Below, piece by piece: positions 1 through 7,706 of a DNA stretch of 64,000 nt. Position numbers and translations under genes: made by a program. The stretch covers positions 620,001 to 684,000 of the forward strand of contig NZ_NJGU01000001.1 of NCBI RefSeq assembly GCF_002213415.1. Reading direction: 5' to 3'. The stretch comes from Herbaspirillum robiniae. GTDB lineage: Bacteria; Pseudomonadota; Gammaproteobacteria; Burkholderiales; Burkholderiaceae_D. The stretch's first letter is position 1. Each line of letters starts with the position of its first letter. The notes under the pieces were generated by a model. It made no database searches and was not told the DNA's origin. It was given only the letters and a program-made list of their open reading frames with translations.

Positions 1-1230
1 TTCGCGCTTGGGCAGGTTGACGATCTGGTCGTCCACCGGGCCGATGCGGGTGTCGGGCGTGCCGCAGATTTCAATCAACAGCGCGGTGATGCGCTCGATG
101 TGGTCGACCACGGTGGCGAAGTCCACGCCGCGCTCGAAGCGATGCGCGGCATCGGTCGAGAAGTTGTAGCGACGCGCGCGGCCCTGGATCGCCTGCGGGA
201 ACCAGAATGCGGCTTCGAGGTAGATGTTGGCGGTGTCCAGCGACACGGCGGTGGCGTCGCCGCCCATGATGCCGGCCAGCGATTCGATTTCCTTCTCGTC
301 GGAGATCACGCCGACCCACTCGTCGACTTCCACGGTATTGCCGTTCAGGAGCTTGAGCGACTCGCCCTTCTTGCCCCAGCGCACATCGAGGCCGCCATGG
401 ATCTTGTCCAGGTCGAACACGTGCGAGGGACGGCCCAGCTCCAGCATCACGTAGTTGGAGATGTCCACCAGCGCCGAGATCGGGCGCTGGCCGCTGCGCT
501 CGAGGCGCTGCTTCATCCATTGCGGGGTCGCCGCTTTGGCGTTCAGGCCGCGGATCACGCGGCCGGCGAAACGGCCGCACAGGTCAGGCGCGGAAATGCG
601 CACCGGCAGCTTCTCGTCCAGGTTGGACGCCGCTGTCTGGAACACCGGCGCCTTCAGCGGCGCGCCGGTCAGCGCCGACACTTCGCGCGCCACGCCCAGC
701 ACCGACAGGCAGTCGGCCTTGTTGGGCGTGAGCTTGATGGTGAACTTGAGGTCGTTGAGTTGCAGGTAGTCGCGGAAATTCTGGCCGACCGGCGCGTCGT
801 CGGGCAGCTCCAGCAGGCCGCCATGGTCTTCCGACAGCTTCAGCTCGCGCGCCGAGCACAGCATGCCCTGCGACTCGACGCCGCGCAGCTTGCCGACCTT
901 GATTTCGAAGGGCTTGCCGTCGGCGCCCGGCGGCAGCACGGCGCCAACCATGGCGCACGGCACCTTCAGGCCCGCGCGCACGTTGGGAGCGCCGCAGACG
1001 ATGTTGAGGATGGTGCCGGTGTGCACGTTGACGCGGCACACGTTCAGGCGATCGGCGTCGGGGTGCTTGCTCACCTCCAGCACTTCGCCCACGACCACGT
1101 TGGTGAAGGGAGGCGCGACCGGCTCGACTTCTTCCACTTCCAGGCCGGACATCGTCAGCAAATGCGAGAGTTCATCCGACGTCATGTTCGGATTGACCAT
1201 CGTGCGCAACCAGTTTTCAGAGAATTGCAT
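1..1230 (-). CDS. pheT: Phenylalanyl-tRNA synthetase beta subunit (5' part, gene runs off the left edge)
   Basis: The beta chain of the cytoplasmic alpha2-beta2 PheRS, which charges tRNA-Phe; this chain carries the editing and tRNA-binding domains. The first 410 codons are present and the reading frame is still open at base 1, so about half of a normal chain of roughly 800 residues is missing. The protein starts [15 protein letters not shown], followed by the EMAP-type tRNA-binding domain ([18 protein letters not shown], then [12 protein letters not shown]) and the B3/B4 editing region (residues about 205-380). The ATG at 1230 lies 67 bases after the pheS stop, in the usual pheS-pheT operon order. 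Confidence 0.97.
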   Translation of the reverse strand, partial: MQFSENWLRTMVNPNMTSDELSHLLTMSGLEVEEVEPVAPPFTNVVVGEVLEVSKHPDADRLNVCRVNVHTGTILNIVCGAPNVRAGLKVPCAMVGAVLPPGADGKPFEIKVGKLRGVESQGMLCSARELKLSEDHGGLLELPDDAPVGQNFRDYLQLNDLKFTIKLTPNKADCLSVLGVAREVSALTGAPLKAPVFQTAASNLDEKLPVRISAPDLCGRFAGRVIRGLNAKAATPQWMKQRLERSGQRPISALVDISNYVMLELGRPSHVFDLDKIHGGLDVRWGKKGESLKLLNGNTVEVDEWVGVISDEKEIESLAGIMGGDATAVSLDTANIYLEAAFWFPQAIQGRARRYNFSTDAAHRFERGVDFATVVDHIERITALLIEICGTPDTRIGPVDDQIVNLPKRE

Positions 1231-1297
1231 GATTCAGACTTTCAGCTATCAGCCGGACGCGCCGCGCTCTCGCGCGCGGCGCCCTTCGTTATCGGTT

Positions 1298-2326
1298 TTA
1301 ATTGAATTGCTTCAGGAAGCGCAGGTCGCCTTCGTAGAACAGGCGCAGGTCGTTGATCCCATAGCGCAGCATGGTCAGGCGCTCCAGGCCGGAGCCGAAC
1401 GCGAAACCGATGTACTGCTCGGGATCCAGGCCCATGTTGCGCACCACCGTCGGGTGCACCTGGCCGGCGCCGGAGACTTCCAGCCAGCGGCCCTTGAGCG
1501 GACCGCTGCCGAAGGCGATGTCGATCTCGGCCGAGGGCTCGGTGAATGGGAAGTAGGAAGGACGGAAGCGCACCTGCAGGTCGTCGGTCTCGAAGAAGGC
1601 CTTGACGAAGTTCAGGTAGACGCCCTTCAGGTCGGCGAAGCTGATGTCCTCGGCGATCCACAGGCCTTCGACCTGGTGGAACATCGGCGAGTGGGTGGCG
1701 TCGCTGTCGACGCGATAAGTGCGGCCCGGCGCGATCACCTTGATCGGCGGCTTGTTCATGCGCGCGTAACGCACCTGCATCGGGCTGGTGTGGGTGCGCA
1801 GCAGCAGCGGCTTGCCCTGGGTGTCGTTGCCTTCGATGTAGAAGGTGTCCTGCATCGAGCGCGCGGGGTGGTTTTCCGGGCTGTTCAATGCGGTGAAGTT
1901 GGTCCAGTCGGTTTCGATCTCGGGGCCGTCGGCCACGTCGAAACCGATGGAACGGAAGATTTCCTCGACGCGCTGCCACGAGCGCATCACCGGGTGGATG
2001 CCGCCCACGCCGCGGCCGCGGCCGGGCAGCGTGACGTCGATGGCTTCGGCATTCAGGCGCGCCTGCATCTGGGCATTGGCCAGTTCATCGCGACGCGCGG
2101 TCAGTGCATTTTCGATCTGTTCCTTGGCGACGTTGATGATCGCCCCCTGCGCCTTGCGCTCTTCCGGCGCCAGCTTGCCCAGCCCCTTCATCTGCTCGGT
2201 GATCTGGCCGGTCTTGCCGAGGTACTTGGCCTTGGCGTTTTCCAGTGCGGCTGCGTCGGGCGCTGCGGCGAAATCGCTCTGCGCCTGCGTAACGAGCTGG
2301 CCCAGGAGTTGGTCTAGGGGATTCAT
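1298..2326 (-). CDS. pheS: Phenylalanyl-tRNA synthetase alpha subunit
   Basis: The catalytic alpha chain of PheRS, which forms Phe-adenylate and transfers Phe to tRNA-Phe with PheT. The 342 residues match the family length. An N-terminal coiled-coil (about residues 20-95) is followed by class II motifs: motif 1 around [14 protein letters not shown], motif 2 with [16 protein letters not shown] residues and a [19 protein letters not shown] block, and motif 3 near the end ([14 protein letters not shown]). The start codon overlaps the stop of a 36-codon upstream ORF (ATGA), which suggests translational coupling. It is part of the thrS-infC-rpmI-rplT-pheS-pheT operon. Confidence 0.98.
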   Translation of the reverse strand: MNPLDQLLGQLVTQAQSDFAAAPDAAALENAKAKYLGKTGQITEQMKGLGKLAPEERKAQGAIINVAKEQIENALTARRDELANAQMQARLNAEAIDVTLPGRGRGVGGIHPVMRSWQRVEEIFRSIGFDVADGPEIETDWTNFTALNSPENHPARSMQDTFYIEGNDTQGKPLLLRTHTSPMQVRYARMNKPPIKVIAPGRTYRVDSDATHSPMFHQVEGLWIAEDISFADLKGVYLNFVKAFFETDDLQVRFRPSYFPFTEPSAEIDIAFGSGPLKGRWLEVSGAGQVHPTVVRNMGLDPEQYIGFAFGSGLERLTMLRYGINDLRLFYEGDLRFLKQFN

Positions 2327-2433
2327 GCGGTAAGTCTCGCTCCAATCGAAAGTCCGACGACGAAGTCGAAAAGAAGAAGATCCGCGCGCGTGGCGGGATC
2401 AGAAAATCGGTGGATCAAAAACATACGGGGCAT
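2323..2433 (-). CDS. Putative leader ORF coupled to pheS (36 codons)
   Basis: A short frame between rplT and pheS starts at ATG 2433 ([13 protein letters not shown]) and ends in a TGA that overlaps the pheS ATG by four bases. Phe codons occur at positions 5, 10, 22 and 24. An AAAGGTG ribosome-site-like element precedes the ATG. In E. coli the pheM leader peptide attenuates pheST; this frame is not recognisably homologous to pheM but occupies the same place. I infer a regulatory role; it could also be a chance frame. Confidence 0.4.
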   Translation of the reverse strand: MPRMFLIHRFSDPATRADLLLFDFVVGLSIGARLTA

Positions 2434-2454
2434 CGGTATTACACCTTTGCCCCG
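2426..2454 (-). promoter_or_regulatory. Hairpin covering the start of the pheS leader ORF
   Basis: The arms CGGGGCA and TGCCCCG form a perfect 7-bp stem. An inner GGT/ACC pair sits in the loop. The ribosome-site-like AAAGGTG lies in the loop, and the leader ATG (2433-2431) begins at the edge of the 3' arm, so folding could block leader translation. A second imperfect hairpin (GATCCCGC with GCGGATC, followed by a U/C-rich tail) lies about 50 bases downstream inside the leader ORF. Confidence 0.45.
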
Positions 2455-2523
2455 CAGGATTGCAGCGCCGGCTGCTTTACTTGAAGTCGAAGCGGCCGGC
2501 AACCGCATCAACACGCTGACGAT

Positions 2524-2886
2524 TTAGGCGGCAGCGATGTTGGCCTTCACCTGGTTGACGATGGCAGCGAATGCAGCCTTGTCGGTGACAGCCATGTCGG
2601 CCAGAACCTTGCGGTCCAGTTCGATCGCAGCCTTCTTCAGGCCGTTCATGAACACGCTGTAGGTCACGCCGTGCGAACGCGCAGCGGCGTTGATACGGGC
2701 GATCCACAGGGCACGGAACACGCGCTTCTTGTTACGACGGTCACGGTACGCGTATTGGCCAGCGCGCATGACTGCTTGCTTGGCGATACGGTAGACGTTT
2801 TTGCGGCGACCGCGGTAACCCTTGGCGAGGGCGAGGACTTTCTTGTGACGGGCACGCGCTGTTACCCCACGTTTGACTCTAGGCAT
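2524..2886 (-). CDS. rplT: 50S ribosomal protein L20
   Basis: An early-assembly large-subunit protein that binds 23S rRNA and, in E. coli, represses its own rpmI-rplT mRNA. The 120 residues begin [18 protein letters not shown], with the characteristic [16 protein letters not shown] block and the globular C-terminal domain that does the mRNA binding in E. coli. It lies 25 bases after rpmI and is preceded by an AAGGAG ribosome site. Confidence 0.99.
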   Translation of the reverse strand: MPRVKRGVTARARHKKVLALAKGYRGRRKNVYRIAKQAVMRAGQYAYRDRRNKKRVFRALWIARINAAARSHGVTYSVFMNGLKKAAIELDRKVLADMAVTDKAAFAAIVNQVKANIAAA

Positions 2887-2911
2887 AGTAGCTCCTTAAT
2901 TGAGTGTGAGG

Positions 2912-3109
2912 TTAAGCGAACGGCAGCATCGCGCGAACGGAATTCAGGTTCGTCTCATGGACGCCCTCGGTACCGCGCAGTTGACGCTTGTTCTTGGTGG
3001 TCTTCTTGGTCAGGATGTGACGCTTGAAGGCTTGACCGCGCTTGACGGTACCGCCCGGGCGCACGCGAAAACGCTTCTTCGCGCTGCTCTTCGATTTCAT
3101 CTTAGGCAT
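2912..3109 (-). CDS. rpmI: 50S ribosomal protein L35
   Basis: A small basic large-subunit protein of 65 residues with the family pattern [20 protein letters not shown] at the N terminus and [24 protein letters not shown]. Its ribosome-binding site lies inside a hairpin (3117-3132), so L35 and coupled L20 synthesis are probably regulated at translation start, as known for L20 autoregulation in other bacteria. Confidence 0.98.
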   Translation of the reverse strand: MPKMKSKSSAKKRFRVRPGGTVKRGQAFKRHILTKKTTKNKRQLRGTEGVHETNLNSVRAMLPFA

Positions 3110-3358
3110 AGCAACTCTGTCCTTCCGGACAGCTCCATTTTTTGATGATTGCAGGTGGCAGCAATGCTCGCTGCTCTTTGATGCCTGCTCTCACTTATTT
3201 GACGGCGCGGGTATTTCACCCCCGCCGCTTTTGCCCGGCACATCGCTGCACCCGGCAAATCCTTTGTCGGCCCTACTCTGCACCGCTTGCGCGGCTCGGA
3301 CGACATCGGGAGACATCGTCCGGATACGGCTAACTGCACAGTCCTTGCAAACTGAGGC
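3110..3358 (-). promoter_or_regulatory. Structured infC-rpmI intercistronic leader
   Basis: These 249 bases contain no plausible gene. Besides the hairpin next to rpmI they contain a 7-bp stem CGGACGA/TCGTCCG (around 3298-3323) and a GCGGG/CCCGC stem (around 3206-3226). A long structured leader here is what L20 repressor pseudoknots look like in enterics. I cannot fold it reliably by eye. Confidence 0.4.
3117..3132 (-). promoter_or_regulatory. GNRA-capped hairpin over the rpmI ribosome-binding site
   Basis: On the mRNA the sequence reads CUGUCC-GGAA-GGACAG: a perfect 6-bp stem closed by a GGAA (GNRA) tetraloop. The Shine-Dalgarno-like GGAAGGA occupies the loop and 3' arm, and the rpmI ATG starts seven bases after the stem. 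The position matches where L20 binds the rpmI leader in E. coli; the role here is inferred. Confidence 0.6.
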
Positions 3359-3883
3359 TTACTTCTTTTTCTTCGGCGCCAGGACCATGATCATCTGGCG
3401 GCCTTCCATCTTGGGAAACTGCTCGACCTGGCCATACGGTTCCAGATCGGCCTTCAGGCGCTCCAACATGCGCATGCCGATTTCCTGGTGAGCCATTTCA
3501 CGGCCGCGGAAACGCAGCGTGATCTTGGTCTTGTCACCCTCTTCCAGGAACTTGGTCAGATTGCGCAACTTGATGTTGTAATCGCCATCATCGGTGCCGG
3601 GACGGAATTTGACTTCCTTGACCTGGATGACCTTCTGCTTGAGCTTGGCTTCATGAGCTTTCTTCTGCTCCTGATACTTGAACTTGCCATAGTCCATCAA
3701 GCGGCAAACCGGAGGTTGCGCGGTCGGTGCGATCTCAACCAGATCGACTTCCGCCTCTTCCGACAGGCGCAAGGCCTCTGCCAGGCTAACGATGCCCAGG
3801 GGCTCGTTGTTCACACCCGATAAGCGCACTTCCGGCGCGGTGATCTCGCGATTCAGGCGATGCGACGACTTGTCAGTAGCTAT
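3359..3883 (-). CDS. infC: Translation initiation factor IF-3, probable AUA start
   Basis: IF-3 binds the 30S subunit, checks start codons and blocks early 50S joining. The two-domain protein shows [13 protein letters not shown] and [22 protein letters not shown] in the N domain, then [18 protein letters not shown] and [11 protein letters not shown] in the C domain, ending in KKKK. No ATG exists at the N terminus. An in-frame TAA at 3898-3896 limits extension, and an AAAGGA ribosome site is seven bases before ATA (3883-3881), giving 174 residues (normal length) beginning with Ala-Thr-Asp-Lys after the initiator. A GTG at 3829 would remove conserved N-terminal sequence. Non-AUG starts (AUU in E. 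coli) are known to let IF-3 repress its own gene. Confidence 0.93.
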   Translation of the reverse strand: MATDKSSHRLNREITAPEVRLSGVNNEPLGIVSLAEALRLSEEAEVDLVEIAPTAQPPVCRLMDYGKFKYQEQKKAHEAKLKQKVIQVKEVKFRPGTDDGDYNIKLRNLTKFLEEGDKTKITLRFRGREMAHQEIGMRMLERLKADLEPYGQVEQFPKMEGRQMIMVLAPKKKK

Positions 3884-3932
3884 TGCCGTTTCCTTTTAAA
3901 ATCCAATAAATTAAGCCGTGCTTTTGCGCTGG

Positions 3933-3954
3933 GGAGGAAGCTTTTGCTTCCTCC
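3933..3954 (-). other. Perfect intercistronic hairpin between thrS and infC
   Basis: GGAGGAAGC and GCTTCCTCC form a 9-bp perfect stem with a four-base loop, 11 bases after the thrS stop. No U-run follows on the minus strand, so it is not a canonical terminator. It may stabilise or mark a processing point between thrS and infC mRNA. Confidence 0.6.
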
Positions 3955-3965
3955 GATCGACTCGA

Positions 3966-5873
3966 TCAGGCTTTGGTCTCGACCTCAGTCTTGAGGCGCT
4001 CCACCAAGGTGTCGATGGACATTACGCCCAGATCGACATTGCCCCGCGCACGCACGGCCACTGTGTTGGCATCCCGTTCTTTGTCGCCGACAACCAGGAT
4101 ATAGGGCGGCTTCTGAATGGAATGCTGCCGTATTTTATAGGTAATCTTCTCGTTGCGCAAATCGGTCTCGACCCTAAACCCTTGTTTTTTCAGCGTTTGT
4201 GCAACGCTCTTCACGTAATCGGCTTGCGCGTCGGAGATATTCAGGATGACAACTTGCACCGGAGCAAGCCACAACGGCATGGCGCCAGCGTGGTTTTCGA
4301 TCAGGATGGCGATGAAGCGCTCCAGCGAGCCGACGATCGCACGGTGCAGCATCACGGGCACCTTGCGGTCGTTGTCTTCCGTGACATATTCCGCGCCCAG
4401 GCGCGCCGGCATCGAGAAGTCGACCTGCATGGTGCCGCACTGCCAGGAGCGACCGATCGAGTCCTTCAGGTGGTATTCGATCTTGGGGCCGTAGAAGGCG
4501 CCCTCGCCCGGCAGCTCTTCCCACTCCGAACCCGAGGCGCGGATGGCTTCGCGCAGCGCGTTTTCAGCCTTGTCCCAGACCTCTTCGGCGCCGATGCGCT
4601 TTTCAGGGCGCAGGGCCAGCTTGACGGCGACGTCCTTGAAGCCGAAGCAGTCGTACACCTCGCGCACCACCTTGTTGAAGGCTGCAACCTCTTCCTGCAC
4701 CTGATCTTCGGTACAGAAGATGTGGCCGTCATCCTGGGTGAAGCCGCGCACGCGCATCATGCCGTGCAGCGCGCCGGAGGGCTCGTTGCGGTGGCACTGG
4801 CCGAATTCGCCGTAGCGCAGCGGCAGGTCGCGATAGCTGTGCAGGCCGGAGTTGAAGATCTGGATGTGGCCCGGGCAGTTCATCGGCTTGAGCGCGTAGG
4901 CGCGGTTTTCCGATTCGGTCGTGAACATGTTGTCACGATAGTTATCCCAGTGACCGGTCTTTTCCCACAGCGAGCGGTCGAGGATCTGCGGCGCCTTCAC
5001 TTCCTGGTAGCCGCTGTCCTGGTAGACGCGACGCATGTATTGCTCGACCTGCTGCCAGATCGACCACCCCTTCGGGTGCCAGAAGATCAGGCCCGGCGCC
5101 TCGTCCTGGAAGTGGAACAGGTCCAGCGCGCGGCCCAGCTTGCGGTGGTCGCGCTTCTCGGCCTCTTCCAGCATGTGCAGGTAGGCTTCCTGGTCTTCCT
5201 TCTTGGCCCAGGCGGTGCCGTACACGCGCTGCAGCATCTCGTTGTTGGAGTCGCCGCGCCAGTAGGCGCCGGCCAGCTTCATCAGCTTGAACACTTTCAG
5301 CTTGCCGGTGGATGGCACGTGCGGACCGCGGCACAGGTCGGTGAAGCTGCCTTCGGTGTACAGCGACACGTCCTCGTTCTGCGGGATGGAGGCGATGATC
5401 TCGGCCTTGTAGTCCTCGCCGATCGATTTGAAGTAGGTCACGGCCTCGTCGCGCGGCAGCACCTTGCGGGTCACCGGCTCGTCCTTCTTGGCCAGCTCGG
5501 CCATCTTCTTCTCGATGGCTTCCAGGTCTTCCGGCGTAAAGGGACGCTTGTACGAGAAGTCGTAGTAGAAGCCGTTGTCGATCACCGGACCGATGGTGAC
5601 CTGGGCGTCCGGGAACAGCTCCTTGACGGCATAGGCCAGCAAGTGGGCGGTCGAGTGACGGATCACTTCGAGGCCGTCGGCATCCTTGTCGGTCACGATG
5701 GCCAGCTCGGAGTCCTTGTCGATCAGGAACGAGGTATCGACCAGCTTGCCGTCGACGCGGCCTGCCAGCGCCGCCTTGGCCAGGCCGGTGCCGATGTTGG
5801 CGGCGACCTGCGCCACCGTTACCGGGCCATCGAACTGGCGTTGCGAACCATCGGGAAGACGAACTGAAACCAT
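3966..5873 (-). CDS. thrS: Threonyl-tRNA synthetase
   Basis: A class II synthetase that charges tRNA-Thr. The domains are a TGS domain (residues 1-60), the second additional domain for editing ([16 protein letters not shown]), the catalytic core with [10 protein letters not shown], motif 2 ([14 protein letters not shown]) and motif 3, and a C-terminal anticodon-binding domain ([10 protein letters not shown] onward). I chose ATG 5873, which has GGAG at the right spacing and gives 635 residues; an in-frame ATG at 5885 adds four residues and lacks a good site. It is the first structural gene of the operon and is preceded by a roughly 250-base leader with a threonine-rich peptide and a terminator. 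Confidence 0.98.
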   Translation of the reverse strand: MVSVRLPDGSQRQFDGPVTVAQVAANIGTGLAKAALAGRVDGKLVDTSFLIDKDSELAIVTDKDADGLEVIRHSTAHLLAYAVKELFPDAQVTIGPVIDNGFYYDFSYKRPFTPEDLEAIEKKMAELAKKDEPVTRKVLPRDEAVTYFKSIGEDYKAEIIASIPQNEDVSLYTEGSFTDLCRGPHVPSTGKLKVFKLMKLAGAYWRGDSNNEMLQRVYGTAWAKKEDQEAYLHMLEEAEKRDHRKLGRALDLFHFQDEAPGLIFWHPKGWSIWQQVEQYMRRVYQDSGYQEVKAPQILDRSLWEKTGHWDNYRDNMFTTESENRAYALKPMNCPGHIQIFNSGLHSYRDLPLRYGEFGQCHRNEPSGALHGMMRVRGFTQDDGHIFCTEDQVQEEVAAFNKVVREVYDCFGFKDVAVKLALRPEKRIGAEEVWDKAENALREAIRASGSEWEELPGEGAFYGPKIEYHLKDSIGRSWQCGTMQVDFSMPARLGAEYVTEDNDRKVPVMLHRAIVGSLERFIAILIENHAGAMPLWLAPVQVVILNISDAQADYVKSVAQTLKKQGFRVETDLRNEKITYKIRQHSIQKPPYILVVGDKERDANTVAVRARGNVDLGVMSIDTLVERLKTEVETKA

Positions 5874-5940
5874 TTTGCACTCCATGTCGGCAGCTGCGCT
5901 GCCTTGCCTGTTTTGGGTAGGTGATACGGAAAAGACGGAC

Positions 5941-5966
5941 GAAAAAAAACGCGGACCAGCCGCGCC
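5941..5966 (-). terminator. Candidate attenuator terminator in the thrS leader
   Basis: On the minus strand CGCGG-CTGGT-CCGCG (5 GC pairs, extendable by two G-U pairs) is followed directly by eight T residues (top-strand A at 5942-5949), and an A-rich tract precedes it. This is a complete intrinsic terminator placed 27 bases after the leader-peptide stop and about 70 bases upstream of thrS, where it would have to be bypassed to transcribe the operon. Confidence 0.75.
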
Positions 5967-5992
5967 TTTTCAATGAACGAAAAAGAACCCGA

Positions 5993-6034
5993 CTAGCGTC
6001 GCTCGAAAACCTCGGTGGTAGTTCGCGGTGTCAT
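5993..6034 (-). CDS. Putative threonine leader peptide of thrS (13 aa, MTPRTTTEVFERR)
   Basis: ATG at 6034, stop TAG at 5995-5993. Four of 13 codons are threonine, three of them consecutive (ACT ACC ACC, codons 5-7). An AAAGG ribosome site lies about ten bases upstream. The frame lies between an extended -10 promoter and an intrinsic terminator in front of threonyl-tRNA synthetase, the classical arrangement for ribosome-stalling attenuation. The layout is seen directly; the function is inferred. Confidence 0.65.
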   Translation of the reverse strand: MTPRTTTEVFERR

Positions 6035-6131
6035 AACCGGTTTGCCTTTCTCGCTCTTACAGAATGATGGTTGCGGGCTTCTCGCCCCGCCTTGCTGGCC
6101 CATGCCGACGGCACGAACCCGGAAAACGGCA

Positions 6132-6140
6132 ATTATAGCA
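6132..6140 (-). promoter_or_regulatory. Extended -10 promoter of the thrS operon
   Basis: On the minus strand TGCTATAAT gives a perfect TATAAT with an upstream TGn. A TTGCCA hexamer lies 20 bases further up, which is too far for an ideal -35 and agrees with extended -10 use. Transcription would start near 6125, giving a leader of about 250 bases. Confidence 0.6.
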
Positions 6141-6390
6141 AATTAATGCCGCTGGCTTGGCAAGTTCACATCGCGCGCGCATGCGGCTGCAATATGAGAA
6201 AGACAAGCTTGCCGCCGATTACGCTCAATCACAAAAAACAGCAACAATCCCTCACAACAATTGCCGCAGGCCATTCATTCAAAATTCTTCATCATTTACA
6301 AATGCAAATGAGCTTTTTTAACGTGGGCCGGTCATAAAAAGAGACGCCCGGCCATGCTAGGATCTGGCTTGAATTTCGGAGAACCGCACC

Positions 6391-6582
6391 ATGCCTGATG
6401 GACACAATTGCATCGAACACCTGACCGTCATCAACGATGTCGAGTACACGCTGCAAAGCCGCACGATAGAACTGGACAACGGCGAGCGCCACCAGGAGTA
6501 CCGCGTACTGCTCAACGGCAACGAGATCAAATCCTGGACCCGCGGCGACATCCTGCCCTATTTCAACGTGAATCGCGGCTGA
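6391..6582 (+). CDS. Hypothetical 63-residue protein
   Basis: A small acidic to neutral soluble protein beginning MPDGHNCIEHLTVINDVEY and ending in ILPYFNVNRG. It has no signal peptide, membrane segment or motif I recognise. A GGAG site lies nine bases before the ATG, codon use resembles the neighbours, and a strong intrinsic terminator follows 20 bases after the stop, so it is a well-formed single-gene unit. Function unknown; it converges with cheY. Confidence 0.75.
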   Translation: MPDGHNCIEHLTVINDVEYTLQSRTIELDNGERHQEYRVLLNGNEIKSWTRGDILPYFNVNRG

Positions 6583-6605
6583 GCCCATACAACCGGACTC
6601 GGCAA

Positions 6606-6639
6606 TAAAAAAACGGCATCCAACTGGATGCCGTTTTTT
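6606..6639. terminator. Bidirectional intrinsic terminator
   Basis: AAACGGCATCCA and TGGATGCCGTTT form a 12-bp stem with a two-base centre, flanked by A and T runs. It serves the plus-strand 63-residue gene and the converging minus-strand cheY. Confidence 0.93.
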
Positions 6640-6676
6640 GTTGGCCGGCCCGCTCGCCGGACCGATCCTGGGCCAA

Positions 6677-7084
<408 letters not shown>

Positions 7085-7472
7085 AGTTAACTCGAACTTC
7101 CGTAGAAAGGGATATAGGGTTAGATAGGGATATCTGGAAAAAATTCGATAGCAAGTTTAAAGCATTTTCGAAAAGTTTCCCCAGATCAGCAAACATTCTC
7201 CCCCGAGAATCGAGCCTTCGCCTTGATCGCCGGCAGGAGAACGGAAAAAATTTTCATCCACCATTTGCCGTCATCTCAGCACACAGGATTTCACGCGAAG
7301 AAAATCCGCGCAGCGAAAAACGCAAGATCGCGACGTACGCAAAACTCAAGGAAAACGGGAATCAGAATGCGGAGAAAAAAAACCGGAGGCGGAAAACAAA
7401 AATGGAAGCCGCGAATGCGCTTCCATTTTAGTTTTACTTCGCTATCCAACCCTACTGCATCAACAGAAGAAT
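7085..7472. other. Gene-free stretch between cheY and tRNA-Val
   Basis: No credible gene. Next to cheY an A/T-rich segment repeats AGGGATAT twice around an AGGGTTAGAT element (about 7107-7132), possibly part of the cheY promoter. The other end holds the terminator of the tRNA-Val transcript. Confidence 0.6.
7395..7432 (-). terminator. Intrinsic terminator after tRNA-Val
   Basis: ATGGAAGC and GCTTCCAT pair across a nine-base loop (7402-7426), followed on the minus strand by TTTTTGTTTT. It ends the tRNA-Val transcript. Confidence 0.8.
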
Positions 7473-7549
7473 TGGTAGGCACGATTGGACTCGAACCAAC
7501 GACCCCTACCATGTCAAGGTAGTGCTCTAACCAGCTGAGCTACGCGCCT
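7473..7549 (-). tRNA. tRNA-Val (anticodon GAC)
   Basis: A 77-base cloverleaf with encoded CCA. The acceptor stem is AGGCGCG/CGTGCCT, the anticodon arm CTACC-TTGACAT-GGTAG, and the T arm GTTGG-TTCGAGT-CCAAT. The GAC anticodon reads GUC and GUU. Confidence 0.97.
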
Positions 7550-7706
7550 AACGAAGAAGCAATATTATAGGAGGCCTTTTCCATTTTGCCAAGGGGTAAA
7601 ACAAAAAAAACTGAAAATATTTTCCATCAGCCCTTTTACCCCTTCTCCAATATCTCGCGGCATCGATGGGAAGCGGCAGCACGACCCGCTGCCGCCGCCC
7701 GATTCA

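Larger units (their letters stand above)
5874..6390. other. Gene-free stretch upstream of thrS
   Basis: From left to right this stretch holds the thrS ribosome site, the leader terminator, the leader-peptide frame and the thrS promoter. The part from about 6160 to 6390 is AT-richer and shows no gene; TGCTAGGAT near 6355-6363 could be an extended -10 for the small plus-strand gene that follows. Confidence 0.6.

Noticed and set aside
3918..5867. Long plus-strand open frame opposite thrS (649 codons)
   Set aside because: It mirrors the thrS frame in high-GC DNA, its translation is His/Val/Leu/Asp-rich without domain motifs, and it has no ribosome site. The minus-strand gene explains the region.
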